Origin: SIG603 sp963589785
GTDB lineage: Bacteria; Bacillota; Clostridia; Oscillospirales; Acutalibacteraceae
Assembly: GCA_963589785.1 (NCBI GenBank)
Contig: CAVAMJ010000027.1
Location: 1-16,607, forward strand
Direction: 5' to 3'
Length of the DNA stretch: 16,607 nucleotides
Part shown: one piece after another, positions 6,054 to 13,570 of the stretch
How the letters are laid out: each line of letters begins with the position of its first letter
Position numbering within the stretch: position 1 is the first letter of the stretch
Translations under genes and position numbers: made by a program
Notes under the pieces: model-generated
Databases searched by the model: none
Told to the model about the DNA's origin: nothing
The model's input: only the letters and a program-made list of their open reading frames with translations

Positions 6054-6569
6054 ATGGGAAAACAATCAACAAGAGAAAATAAAACGATATACCAGATTTA
6101 CCGTGAAGAAGCGGGATTAACCCGATCGGAAGCAAGTGAAAATATGGTTGCTGTTTCCGATTCAAAGATAGAGAAAATCGAATACGAACTCCAAGAGCCT
6201 ACACCTTATGAGATTATTCAGATGGCGGATTGCTATAAAAGACCTGATTTATGCAATTACTATTGTTCTCATAAATGTGATATAGGACACAGATATGTTC
6301 CTCAAATAGAAATAAGCGATTTATCAGATATTATTCTTGAAACCATTGCAAGTTTAAATGATATTAATCCGTTGACATCAAGACTGATACAAATTGCTCG
6401 TGACGGGAAAATAACTGATGATGAAATAAAGGATTTTGCTTATATCAGCAAAAAACTAGATGAAGTATCTTTAGCTGTTGATTCGCTTAATCTTTGGGTA
6501 GACAAAACTGCAAGTGAGAACGGAATTAACATAGATTTATTAAATAAAGAGAAAGAAAAGTTAAAATAA
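6054..6569 (+). CDS. XRE-type helix-turn-helix protein with a four-cysteine cluster
   Basis: A 171-residue protein. Residues 9-60 form an XRE/Cro-like helix-turn-helix: IYQIYREEAGLTRSEASENM, then the recognition helix (VAVSDSKIEKIEYE) and closing helices. Directly after it stand four cysteines at 60, 67, 71 and 75 (LCNYYCSHKCDIG), which could hold a metal ion or an iron-sulfur cluster. The C-terminal half is helical and charged, probably for dimer formation. Proteins of this build are common in Clostridia, often in accessory DNA, and I know of no studied member. AGAGG lies about 10 nt before the ATG. The gene has its own promoter and shares a bidirectional terminator with the convergent gene at 6610. 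The DNA-binding call is firm; the cofactor is an inference. Confidence 0.8.
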   Translation: MGKQSTRENKTIYQIYREEAGLTRSEASENMVAVSDSKIEKIEYELQEPTPYEIIQMADCYKRPDLCNYYCSHKCDIGHRYVPQIEISDLSDIILETIASLNDINPLTSRLIQIARDGKITDDEIKDFAYISKKLDEVSLAVDSLNLWVDKTASENGINIDLLNKEKEKLK

Positions 6570-6576
6570 AAGAAAA

Positions 6577-6611
6577 AGCCTGTTTCAAAATAACGAAACA
6601 GGCTATTTTTT
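6577..6611. terminator. Bidirectional terminator between convergent genes
   Basis: AGCCTGTTTC (6577-6586) pairs perfectly with GAAACAGGCT (6595-6604). ATTTTTT follows on the plus strand and TTTTTCTTTT on the minus strand. It serves both the regulator gene and the membrane protein gene. Confidence 0.9.
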
Positions 6612-6828
6612 ATGCGCGAAGCGATGTTAGGATAAAATAAATACCAACAACTAATAGTAACAGAAAAGCAAGATATATTAATCCCGCAAATACCATTCCA
6701 ACTAAAAGTATCGGAAAGATTAAAGTGCTGCAAAGAATTTTTATAATTCCCCATGATGCACGAATACCGAACATAAAAAGCTTAAATACAAGTATAACTA
6801 ACAATATAGTAAAAATAAGTTCTAACAT
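6610..6828 (-). CDS. Small hydrophobic membrane protein
   Basis: A 72-residue protein made almost wholly of two or three membrane segments (about 3-20, 30-51 and 52-68), with the only charges around residues 16-29 and at the C-terminus. It has no motif I can name; similar short membrane proteins are widespread in Firmicutes. AAGGAGAT stands 5 nt before the ATG, which makes it a real gene. A promoter at 7022-7050 could drive it through a leader of about 185 nt. The stop codon lies in the U tract of the shared terminator. Confidence 0.75.
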   Translation of the reverse strand: MLELIFTILLVILVFKLFMFGIRASWGIIKILCSTLIFPILLVGMVFAGLIYLAFLLLLVVGIYFILTSLRA

Positions 6829-7050
6829 ATAATCTCCTTTTTCAAAATGCTAATATCTTTAGAGTTTTAATTTCTGCGGTTTAAATTTAACTTTGATTTG
6901 TCTGTGACACCTATTTTAACGCTAAAACTAGGATTTTTCTTAATTTTCTCAGCTAAGATGATAAGTTTTATTCTTTCTGCCGTCCCAACAAATCACTTCC
7001 TTTATCGTGTGTCGTGAGTATAGTATATCAAAGCCTTTCTAAAGGATAAA
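6829..7050 (-). other. Promoter and long leader of the 72-residue membrane protein, with an ORF remnant
   Basis: The minus strand has TTTATC (7045-7050) and TATACT (7022-7027) 17 bp apart, with an extended -10 (TGATATACT). After AAGGAAGTGA a TTG (6986-6988) opens a tiny frame MGRQKE that stops at once. The -1 frame continues as ERIKLIILAEKIKKNPSFS and on to a stop at 6867. Joined, the two would give a basic peptide of about 40 residues, so this could be a small gene broken by a frameshift, or chance. Nothing else is seen in the interval. Confidence 0.3.
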
Positions 7051-7104
7051 CTGATAAATCAGAGAAATTAAGACTCGTATTCCTCGGTTTTTGAGAATTA
7101 GAGA

Positions 7105-7140
7105 AAACAAAAAAGACCAGTCTTTCGACTGATCTTTTTT
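7105..7140 (-). terminator. Terminator of tRNA-Leu
   Basis: AAAAGACCAGTC (7111-7122) pairs with GACTGATCTTTT (7127-7138) around TTTC. On the minus strand CTTTTTTGTTTTC follows. It begins directly after the CCA end of the tRNA and may also work on the plus strand. Confidence 0.9.
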
Positions 7141-7226
7141 GGTGCTGGTGACCGGACTTGAACCGGTACGATGTCACCACCGAGGGATTTTAAGTCCCTT
7201 GCGTCTGCCTATTCCGCCACACCAGC
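7140..7226 (-). tRNA. tRNA-Leu (anticodon UAA)
   Basis: 87 nt on the minus strand. The acceptor stem GCTGGTG pairs with CACCAGC, the discriminator is A, and the CCA end is encoded (7140-7142). The anticodon loop CTTAAAA gives anticodon TAA between GGGA and TCCC. There is a long variable arm, as expected for a class II tRNA, and a T arm with GGTTCAAGTCC. It decodes UUA (and UUG by wobble). Confidence 0.97.
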
Positions 7227-7243
7227 ATATATTCAACTCCGAT

Positions 7244-7272
7244 ATAATATACTATTTTGCGAAAAAAATCAA
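7244..7272 (-). promoter_or_regulatory. Promoter of tRNA-Leu
   Basis: The minus strand shows TTGATT (7267-7272) and TATTAT (7244-7249) with a 17-bp spacer, ending 17 nt before the mature 5' end of the tRNA. Confidence 0.65.
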
Positions 7273-7342
7273 GACTTTTTTTCGTTTAAATTAAAAAACT
7301 TTTGATATTTATAACTCTTTACCAAAATTTGTAATAAAAATA

Positions 7343-7371
7343 TTTACAATTTAATTCGTTTAATATATAAT
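7343..7371 (+). promoter_or_regulatory. Promoter of the glucokinase-epimerase operon
   Basis: TTTACA (7343-7348) and a perfect TATAAT (7366-7371) with a 17-bp spacer. The leader is about 38 nt and contains a short dyad TGGGAAATCCCA (7383-7394). No catabolite-response site is evident. Confidence 0.7.
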
Positions 7372-7416
7372 GGATACAGTTAATGGGAAATCCCAAATAA
7401 TAAGGAGTGTATTACA

Positions 7417-8370
7417 ATGTACTATCTAGGTATTGATGTCGGCGGAACAAACTTGGCTGTCGGCGTAGTGGATGAAGAGTTAAAGATTGTTGCCAGAGGC
7501 TCGGTTAAGTGCCCTGCTCCGGGTGACGGATACAAGCTTGCTGATTGTATCAAAGAGGCTTGTGACATTGCTTGTGCTAATGCAGGCATTACACTTAAGG
7601 ATGTTACTGCTGTCGGAATGGGCTGCCCCGGCACTGTAAACCAGGATTCCGGACTTATTGAGTTCTCCAACAACCTCGGTCTTAACAACTTCCCTCTTAA
7701 GAAAGAAATGGAAGACAGACTTGGCGGTATTCCGTTCTACATGGATAACGATGCTAACTGCGCTGGTTTTGGTGAGTATATGGCTGGCTCTCTTAAGGGC
7801 GCTAAGGATTCTTTAGCTATTACACTTGGAACAGGTGTCGGCGGAGGAATCATTATTGACGGCAAAATCTACAGCGGATTTAACTATGCCGGCGGTGAGC
7901 TCGGACATAATGTTATCGTTGTAAACGGTCGTCAGTGCACTTGCGGACGTAAGGGCTGCTGGGAGGCTTATGCTTCTGCTACTGGTCTTATTAAGACTTC
8001 TAAGGAATTCATGGAGCAGGATAAGAGCTCAAAAATGTGGGAGCTTGTCGGCGGAGATATTGATAAGGTCGAGGGCCGCACAGTATTTGATGCTTTAGAT
8101 GCAGGTGATGAGACAGCTCAGAAGGTATTTGATGCATATGTTGAGATGCTCGGTGCAGGTCTTGCTAATATGATTAATACATTTATGCCTGAAATTCTTT
8201 GCATTGGCGGCGGTATTTCTAAGCAGGGCGAGAGACTTCTAGTTCCTGTTAGAAAGTATATCGATGAGCAGACTTATAGTGTAAACTCACCGAAGAGAAC
8301 AAAGATTGTTCCTGCTGCTCTTGAGAATGATGCCGGAATTATCGGTGCCGCACTTCTTTGCAACCAGTAA
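7417..8370 (+). CDS. glcK: ROK-family glucokinase
   Basis: A 317-residue cytoplasmic sugar kinase that phosphorylates glucose at C6 with ATP. The N-terminal phosphate loop is GIDVGGTNLAVG (5-16). NDANCAG contains the catalytic Asp112. LGTGVGGG (137-144) forms the second nucleotide-binding turn. GGELGH (159-164) carries the sugar-contacting Glu161 and His164. CTCGRKGCWE (174-183) is the ROK zinc site, with Cys174, Cys176 and Cys181 joining His164. The length is normal for bacterial ROK glucokinases, and the lack of an N-terminal winged helix rules out a ROK repressor. AAGGAG lies 10 nt before the ATG. The epimerase gene 36 bp downstream, which supplies the other glucose anomer, supports a hexose-entry role. 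Glucose specificity is inferred; fructo- or mannokinase activity is possible. Confidence 0.92.
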   Translation: MYYLGIDVGGTNLAVGVVDEELKIVARGSVKCPAPGDGYKLADCIKEACDIACANAGITLKDVTAVGMGCPGTVNQDSGLIEFSNNLGLNNFPLKKEMEDRLGGIPFYMDNDANCAGFGEYMAGSLKGAKDSLAITLGTGVGGGIIIDGKIYSGFNYAGGELGHNVIVVNGRQCTCGRKGCWEAYASATGLIKTSKEFMEQDKSSKMWELVGGDIDKVEGRTVFDALDAGDETAQKVFDAYVEMLGAGLANMINTFMPEILCIGGGISKQGERLLVPVRKYIDEQTYSVNSPKRTKIVPAALENDAGIIGAALLCNQ

Positions 8371-8406
8371 TTTATAGACAAAACAAGGAATCTGTTAGAA
8401 TTTAAT

Positions 8407-9447
8407 ATGAGTATCGAAAAAGTATTTTTCGGTAAGTCATCTGATGGTCAGGATGTATTCGAGTACATTCTGACCAATTCTACAGGAGCAAAATTACAGC
8501 TCCTCACCTATGGTGCAAGAATTCACAAGATGATAATGCCGGACAGAGATAACAAATTAGCTGATGTAGTTTTAGGCTACGATAAGCTTGAAGATTATTT
8601 TGGCAGTGATTTTCAGGGCGCATGTGTCGGAAGATATGCAAACAGAATTGCCAAAGGAAAGTTTACATTAAACGGAACAGAATACAATCTTTCTGTTAAT
8701 GATAACAGTAACACGCTTCATGGTGGGCCCACCGGTTATCATCAAGTTGTTTGGAATGTCGGTGAAGTTGATGAAGATTCAAACAGTATAACTTTCTGCC
8801 ACCTTGACCCGGATATGCATGAGAATTATCCCGGAAATGTAAAGGTTAATGTAACTTATACACTTACGGATAATAATGAAGTTTGCATTAAATATGAGGC
8901 AGAAACAGATAAAGAGACTGTTTTCAACATTACCAATCATTCATTCTTTAACCTGAGCGGAGATCAGTCATCGGATGTATTAGGCACAGAATTAAAAATC
9001 TATGCTACTAAATATACTCCTGTTTCAGATGATCTAATTCCAACGGGTGAGGTATTACCTGTTACCTCTTGTCTTGATTTTACAAGCAGTAAAGCTCTTG
9101 GTAAAGATATGTTTGCTGATGATCACATGATTCAGTTGAATGGTGGATTTGACCATAATTTCTGTGTGGACGGTGAAGGCTTTAGACTTCACGCTGAGGC
9201 TTATGAACCAACAAGCGGCAGAGTTATGAAAGTTTATTCCGATCTTCCAGCTGTACAGCTTTTTACATTTAATAAAGCTCCGGATGTAATAGGAAAATGC
9301 GGATGTAAGATGGTGGATCACGGTGCATTCTGTTTAGAAACACAGTTTTATCCTGATTCTCCTAACCACGCAAACTTCCCGTTTGAAACCTTGAAACCCG
9401 GTGTAAAGTTTGTCACTGAGACACGATATTGCTTCTCTGTAAAGTAA
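8407..9447 (+). CDS. galM: Aldose 1-epimerase (mutarotase)
   Basis: A 346-residue cytoplasmic enzyme that interconverts the alpha and beta anomers of aldoses such as glucose and galactose. Visible motifs in order: YGARI near 35-39, GRYANRI (75-81), the substrate histidine in TLHGG (His105), the catalytic base histidine in NHSFFNLSG (His178), GGFDHNF (246-252) and the catalytic glutamate in LETQFYPDSPNH (Glu311). The length is typical. It forms an operon with the glucokinase gene 36 bp upstream. The ribosome site is weak: AAGGAA lies about 16 nt before the ATG, so translation may be modest or partly coupled. The start is supported by the family's usual opening (MSIEK..FGK..DG). A strong terminator follows. 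Confidence 0.95.
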   Translation: MSIEKVFFGKSSDGQDVFEYILTNSTGAKLQLLTYGARIHKMIMPDRDNKLADVVLGYDKLEDYFGSDFQGACVGRYANRIAKGKFTLNGTEYNLSVNDNSNTLHGGPTGYHQVVWNVGEVDEDSNSITFCHLDPDMHENYPGNVKVNVTYTLTDNNEVCIKYEAETDKETVFNITNHSFFNLSGDQSSDVLGTELKIYATKYTPVSDDLIPTGEVLPVTSCLDFTSSKALGKDMFADDHMIQLNGGFDHNFCVDGEGFRLHAEAYEPTSGRVMKVYSDLPAVQLFTFNKAPDVIGKCGCKMVDHGAFCLETQFYPDSPNHANFPFETLKPGVKFVTETRYCFSVK

Positions 9448-9458
9448 TTTAACTTAAC

Positions 9459-9495
9459 AAAAAGCTTTGGCAAGTAATTTTGCCAAAGCTTTTTT
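9459..9495. terminator. Bidirectional terminator between galM and the esterase gene
   Basis: AAAAAGCTTTGGCA (9459-9472) pairs with TGCCAAAGCTTTTT (9481-9494) around AGTAATTT. The T tract on the plus strand and the A tract that reads as U on the minus strand serve both convergent operons. The esterase stop codon sits on its edge. Confidence 0.9.
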
Positions 9496-10250
9496 CAATA
9501 TTGCCAAAAGTAATTCATGAAAACCGGAACCTGTTTTTCCCAATCTGCTTCACAGTGGCGCCCCCCATACTGAAGGAACATTTTAGTTTTTGCACCTTTG
9601 CTGTTTAACATCTCAGCAATATCAACGTTTCGATTAGCTATGTCTGTTTCCCAGTGCCCACCTGATTCTTCACTGCCCCATGAGAGATAAAACATGGAAT
9701 CTGGATTAATTTCGGATGTTTCTATATCCTTTTTTATTTGAGGGATACACATCATTATTGCACTTGAAAGACAAGCTGCTTTTGAAAAAACATTATTATA
9801 CTTTACACCTGCATATAATGACATTAATCCACCCATGCTTGATCCGCCAATACCTGTAGCCTCTCTGTGGGGATAGGTTCTAAACGAAGAATCAATGTAA
9901 GGCTTCACGTCTTCAATAATCCATTTTAAGGTTTCGTCCCCTATTCCCTCAATCAAACCAGCAAAGTTGCTGTTGCAATTATAAGGGCAATACTCTGATA
10001 AACGTTCATTTCCGTTATGGCCGCACTCGATTCCAACGATGATTATTTTTTTGAACCACGAATCTAGAAAATCTGCCATTCCCCAAGATTTCCCGTATGT
10101 GGCATCTGTATCGAAAAACAGGTTGTGACCATCGAAAAAATACATTACAGGGTATCTTTTTTCACTTAAATAGTAGTTTTCAGGTAAGTAAATATGCAGT
10201 TGTCTATTGCATGATTTAGGTGTATATAAAAAATCTTGTTTAATTACCAT
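9495..10250 (-). CDS. Esterase-D-like alpha/beta hydrolase
   Basis: 251 residues from the chosen start. It opens with a beta-sheet region (RQLHIYLPENYYLSEKRYPVMY) followed by FFDGHNLF and YGKSWG, as in the putative esterase (PF00756) family. The nucleophile elbow is GSSMG with Ser138, and the histidine of the triad is probably His232 in GGRHCEADW. The acid residue is not certain. There is no signal peptide, so it acts in the cytoplasm, perhaps on ester or carbohydrate-ester substrates. The frame extends 13 codons upstream to a TTG (10287-10289) and contains another ATG at 10269-10271. I prefer the ATG at 10248-10250 because it begins at the family's usual place. The upstream part lies in a 12-bp hairpin that separates AAAGGA from the ATG. 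Its promoter is not visible; it probably follows rpiB by read-through. Confidence 0.82.
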   Translation of the reverse strand: MVIKQDFLYTPKSCNRQLHIYLPENYYLSEKRYPVMYFFDGHNLFFDTDATYGKSWGMADFLDSWFKKIIIVGIECGHNGNERLSEYCPYNCNSNFAGLIEGIGDETLKWIIEDVKPYIDSSFRTYPHREATGIGGSSMGGLMSLYAGVKYNNVFSKAACLSSAIMMCIPQIKKDIETSEINPDSMFYLSWGSEESGGHWETDIANRNVDIAEMLNSKGAKTKMFLQYGGRHCEADWEKQVPVFMNYFWQY

Positions 10251-10259
10251 AATATGATT

Positions 10260-10295
10260 TTGTCCGTTCATGATGTAATGAACGGACAATCCTTT
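10260..10295 (-). promoter_or_regulatory. Hairpin between Shine-Dalgarno and start codon of the esterase
   Basis: A perfect 12-bp inverted repeat (TTGTCCGTTCAT at 10260-10271 with 10278-10289) has a 6-nt loop. On the minus strand AAAGGA (10290-10295) stands directly before it and nine bases separate it from the ATG at 10250. If the hairpin forms, the ribosome site comes within about 9 nt of the start; unfolded, they are about 39 nt apart. There is no U tract after it, so it is not a terminator. Confidence 0.55.
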
Positions 10296-10313
10296 AGTTT
10301 ATATTTTGTGAGA

Positions 10314-10760
10314 TTAAAGTTCACCGTTTTCAATAGCAGTGATCTTGTCAACTCTGCGGCAGTGTCTTCCGCCCTCAAACTCAGTTGAGAGGAATACATC
10401 AACCATTCTGAAAGCAGTCTGCTTGGTAACTACATGACCACCCATGCAGATAATATTTGCGTTGTTGTGTTTTCTTGTCATCATTGCGCAGTAATCGTCT
10501 GTGCAAAGAGCAGCTCTAACGCCCTTAACTTTATTAGCGGCAATTGAAATTCCGATACCTGTTGAACAGATAAGAACACCGTACTCATTTTCACTGTCAG
10601 CAACGCTGTGTGCTGCGGCAGCTGCAATGTCAGGATAGTCTACAGAGTTTGTGTCATAGCAACCGTAATCCTTAACGTCATATCCGTTTTCGATAAGATG
10701 TGCTTTAACTGCTTTTTTAAGTTCAAATCCGCCGTGGTCACAACCAATAGCAATTTTCAT
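10314..10760 (-). CDS. rpiB: Ribose-5-phosphate isomerase B
   Basis: A 148-residue enzyme of the RpiB/LacAB family that interconverts ribose 5-phosphate and ribulose 5-phosphate in the pentose phosphate pathway. The N-terminus MKIAIGCDHGG holds the substrate-binding Asp8 and His9. The catalytic cysteine is Cys65 in ICSTGIGISIAANK. His98-Asn99 and the phosphate-binding GGRHCRRV (130-137) are present. The size is normal. The cysteine and CDHG fit RpiB better than the galactose-6-phosphate isomerase subunits. The ATG follows the tsaB stop by 1 nt, and AAAGGAAA inside the end of tsaB is its ribosome site. It is the fourth gene of the fhs operon. Confidence 0.95.
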   Translation of the reverse strand: MKIAIGCDHGGFELKKAVKAHLIENGYDVKDYGCYDTNSVDYPDIAAAAAHSVADSENEYGVLICSTGIGISIAANKVKGVRAALCTDDYCAMMTRKHNNANIICMGGHVVTKQTAFRMVDVFLSTEFEGGRHCRRVDKITAIENGEL

Positions 10761-10761
10761 T

Positions 10762-11466
10762 TTATTTATTTTCCTTTCTTTTGTTTAACTCTCTTGTCGC
10801 TTGTGGAAGCTGTAAATAAACAGGCTGAACAAGCGCAGAGTCATAATTATTGTTTTCATTAAATTTAAGTGCGGCTGCCAAAGCAACTGAAGATGCTCTT
10901 TGATAGCGCTGATTAAAATTAGCACACTTAACTTTTTTATTAAGAGAATCGAATAAACTTAAATTGTCTCCAACCATTACGATTGTTTCAGTACAAGTTA
11001 AGTTTTCAATCTCATTAATAATATCGGCATTTGCTATAACTCTTGGTTCTGTTACAGTTGTAATTTTGCCGTCCTTTAATTTATACACTGCGTTATATGA
11101 CTGCTGTACTCTTGCATCAATACAAGAGTAAATCGTCAACTCTGATTGGGTATCATATAAATTGTATGCTAGAGCCTCAAGTGAAGATATACCCATGCAG
11201 TCAGTATTATTTGGCAATGCAAGACCTTTTGCTGTTGCAATTCCGATACGAACTCCTGTAAATGAGCCAGGACCGTCTGACACTGCAATCAAGTCAACAT
11301 CTGAAATTTTCTTCTCGGTTAACTCTAAAGCTGAATTAACCATTGGCATAAGTGTCTTGCTGTGAGTAAATGAAGTGTGAATATAAACCTCGGCAATGAT
11401 TTTTCCGTCTTGCAAAAGTGAGACAGATGCGGGATGTGCTGAGGTCTCAATTCCTAGAATTAACAT
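10762..11466 (-). CDS. tsaB: tRNA t6A biosynthesis protein TsaB
   Basis: A 234-residue protein of the ASKHA fold. It begins with LILGIETSAHPASVSLLQDG, where the nucleotide-binding loop is degenerate as in all TsaB proteins, and has the diagnostic DGPGSFTGVRIGIATAKGLA (about 65-83). TsaB is the scaffold that binds TsaD and TsaE in the cytoplasmic complex that makes threonylcarbamoyladenosine at position 37 of ANN-decoding tRNAs. The C-terminal region (YLQLPQATRE) is the usual family ending. The ATG lies 3 nt after the tsaE stop, so the two are translationally coupled. tsaD is not in the window. Confidence 0.95.
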   Translation of the reverse strand: MLILGIETSAHPASVSLLQDGKIIAEVYIHTSFTHSKTLMPMVNSALELTEKKISDVDLIAVSDGPGSFTGVRIGIATAKGLALPNNTDCMGISSLEALAYNLYDTQSELTIYSCIDARVQQSYNAVYKLKDGKITTVTEPRVIANADIINEIENLTCTETIVMVGDNLSLFDSLNKKVKCANFNQRYQRASSVALAAALKFNENNNYDSALVQPVYLQLPQATRELNKRKENK

Positions 11467-11469
11467 AAC

Positions 11470-11889
11470 TTATCTTTCTATTCTAATTATTCTGTCATCA
11501 TCGTTTTCGCCTTTTGCTATATCTATATATATAGTGTTTTCCGGCAAAGCACCTTCGATATTTTCACTCCACTCAATAATCATGAGAGCGCCTGTATCGA
11601 GATAATCAAAAAAGCCTGTAGAATACAAATCATTCCAAGAAGTGATTCTGTACATATCAAAATGATAAACAATCATTTTGGGTGTGTCATATTCGTTGAC
11701 CAAAGCAAAGGTTGGGCTTGATACTGTGTTATCAAGTCCGAGACCTGAGACGACACCTCTTGTGAAAGCTGTTTTTCCCATGCCCATTGAACCACGAAAA
11801 GCGATGATATCATTTGGTTTCAACTGCTGAGCAAACTGAGCAGCTATCTGCTCAGTTTCGCTTGCAGAATGTGTTATATATTCTGTCAT
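11470..11889 (-). CDS. tsaE: tRNA t6A biosynthesis ATPase TsaE
   Basis: A 139-residue P-loop ATPase needed for multiple turnovers of the t6A machinery. The Walker A motif is GSMGMGKT (33-40). SSPTFALVNEY (58-68), HFDMYR (76-81) and IIEWSENI (104-111) are family signatures. The ATG at 11887-11889 is chosen because it opens the usual TsaE N-terminus (MTEYITHSASETEQIA) and lies 7 nt after the fhs stop. A longer frame from 11934 would overlap fhs and add 15 untypical residues. No ribosome site is seen before either start, so translation probably depends on ribosomes finishing fhs. tsaB follows 3 nt downstream. Confidence 0.93.
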   Translation of the reverse strand: MTEYITHSASETEQIAAQFAQQLKPNDIIAFRGSMGMGKTAFTRGVVSGLGLDNTVSSPTFALVNEYDTPKMIVYHFDMYRITSWNDLYSTGFFDYLDTGALMIIEWSENIEGALPENTIYIDIAKGENDDDRIIRIER

Positions 11890-11896
11890 TTTGTTA

Positions 11897-13570
11897 TCAG
11901 AAAAGACCAGTAATTGTGTTGTTCTCAACATCAATTCCTTCTGCGGCAGGCTTTTTGGGAAGTCCTGGCATAGTCATAACATCACCGGCATAAGCAACTA
12001 CAAATCCTGCACCGTTAGAAAGTGTTAAATCTCTGATGGTGATCTCGAAGCCTGTCGGTCTGCCGAGAAGCTTAGCATCGTCGGAGAGAGAATACTGAGT
12101 TTTAGCAATACATACTGGGAGCTCGTCGCCGCCTAAAGCCTTTATATCTTTGAGGGATTTGTTAGCTTTGCTTGTGAAAACAACTTTATCAGCACCGTAA
12201 ATTTCTTTTGCGATAGTATTGATTTTGTCCTCAATAGACATATTTAAAGAATAGATAGGTGCATAGTTATTTTTGCCTTCGTTAGTTTCTATGACATCGA
12301 CTACTGTTTTTGCGAGTTCAATTCCGCCTTCTCCGCCCTTGGAGAATACCTCGGAAAGGGCGTAAGGAACACCAAGACCCTTGCATGTATCATCAATAAC
12401 CTGAAGTTCTGCTTCTGTATCTGTTGGGAATCTGTTGATTGCAACTACAACGGGAACTCCGAACTTCTGCATGTTTTCAACATGAGCCTTAAGGTTTACG
12501 ACCCCCTGTTTAAGAGCCTCAACATTTTCATTTGACAAGTCAGCTTTTGCAACTCCGCCGTTGTACTTTAACGCTCTGACAGTTGCGATAACAACAACTG
12601 CGGAAGGAGTTAAGCCCGCTTTCCTGCACTTAATATCAAGGAACTTTTCTGCTCCGAGATCTGAGCCGAAACCGGCTTCTGTGATTGCATAGTCACCTAA
12701 TTTAAGAGCAAGCTTTGTTGCTCTTACAGAGTTGCAGCCGTGAGCAATATTTGCGAAAGGTCCGCCGTGCATGAATGCGGGTGTTCCCTCAAGTGTCTGA
12801 ATAAGATTTGGGTTAATAGCATCCTTGAGGAGTGCTGTCATAGCACCTTCAGCTTTTATATCCTTTGCGTAAATCGGTTCGCCAGTATATGAGTAAGCAA
12901 CAAGGATCTTGCCAAGTCTTTCTTTAAGGTCGTCAATGTCGTTAGCAAGACAAAGAATAGCCATAACCTCACTTGCAACAGTGATGATGAAGTGATCCTC
13001 TCTCGGAACACCGTTAATCTTGCCGCCAAGGCCGACAATTATATTTCTGAGTGCTCTATCATTCATATCCAAGCATCTCTTTATAAGGATTCTGCGAGGA
13101 TCAACACCAAGAAGGTTTCCCTGCTGCATATGGTTATCAAGCATTGCACAAAGAAGATTGTTAGCTGATGTAATTGCGTGCATATCTCCTGTGAAATGAA
13201 GGTTAATATCTTCCATTGGAAGAACCTGAGCATATCCACCGCCAGCGGCACCGCCCTTAACTCCGAATACAGGTCCGAGAGAAGGCTCTCTGAGTGCAAC
13301 AACAGCTTTCTTTCCGATTTTTGCCATTGCCTGACCGAGGCCAATAACTGTGGTTGTTTTTCCCTCACCAGCTGGAGTAGGATTGATAGCAGTAGCTAAA
13401 ATAAGCTTTCCGTCCGGCTTATCCTTGAGTCTTTCAAAGAGAGACTCATTAACCTTCGCTTTGTATCTTCCGTATGGCTCAAGCTCGGTTTCGCTGATAC
13501 CGACAGATGCGGCTATCTCAGAAATCGGCTTTAATTCAGCCTGCTGTGCTATTTGGATGTCTGTTAACAT
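11897..13570 (-). CDS. fhs: Formate-tetrahydrofolate ligase
   Basis: A full-length 557-residue enzyme that joins formate to tetrahydrofolate with ATP, giving 10-formyl-tetrahydrofolate for purines, formyl-methionine and, in some anaerobes, the Wood-Ljungdahl pathway. The P-loop is TPAGEGKTTTVIGL (65-78). REPSLGPVFGVKGGAAGGG (93-111) and the folate-binding part around NLHFTGDMHAITSANNL (123-139) are conserved. The C-terminus runs to MTMPGLPKKPAAEGID, as in intact family members. GAAAGGGC (13578-13585) lies 7 nt before the ATG. It is the first gene of the fhs-tsaE-tsaB-rpiB-esterase run. A leader of about 200 nt with several hairpins precedes it, so regulation by attenuation or a ligand-sensing RNA is possible. 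Confidence 0.97.
   Translation of the reverse strand: MLTDIQIAQQAELKPISEIAASVGISETELEPYGRYKAKVNESLFERLKDKPDGKLILATAINPTPAGEGKTTTVIGLGQAMAKIGKKAVVALREPSLGPVFGVKGGAAGGGYAQVLPMEDINLHFTGDMHAITSANNLLCAMLDNHMQQGNLLGVDPRRILIKRCLDMNDRALRNIIVGLGGKINGVPREDHFIITVASEVMAILCLANDIDDLKERLGKILVAYSYTGEPIYAKDIKAEGAMTALLKDAINPNLIQTLEGTPAFMHGGPFANIAHGCNSVRATKLALKLGDYAITEAGFGSDLGAEKFLDIKCRKAGLTPSAVVVIATVRALKYNGGVAKADLSNENVEALKQGVVNLKAHVENMQKFGVPVVVAINRFPTDTEAELQVIDDTCKGLGVPYALSEVFSKGGEGGIELAKTVVDVIETNEGKNNYAPIYSLNMSIEDKINTIAKEIYGADKVVFTSKANKSLKDIKALGGDELPVCIAKTQYSLSDDAKLLGRPTGFEITIRDLTLSNGAGFVVAYAGDVMTMPGLPKKPAAEGIDVENNTITGLF

Noticed and set aside
6985..7007. Third ECF-like promoter on the plus strand (CCAAC, 16 nt, CGTGTGT)
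   Set aside because: The -35 lacks the TTT run and the -10 lacks the final TAA of the other two; no gene follows before the terminator at 7105-7140. Kept only as a remark.
11890..11934. Longer tsaE start inside fhs
   Set aside because: It would add 15 residues not seen in the family and overlap fhs; the ATG at 11889 opens the usual TsaE N-terminus.
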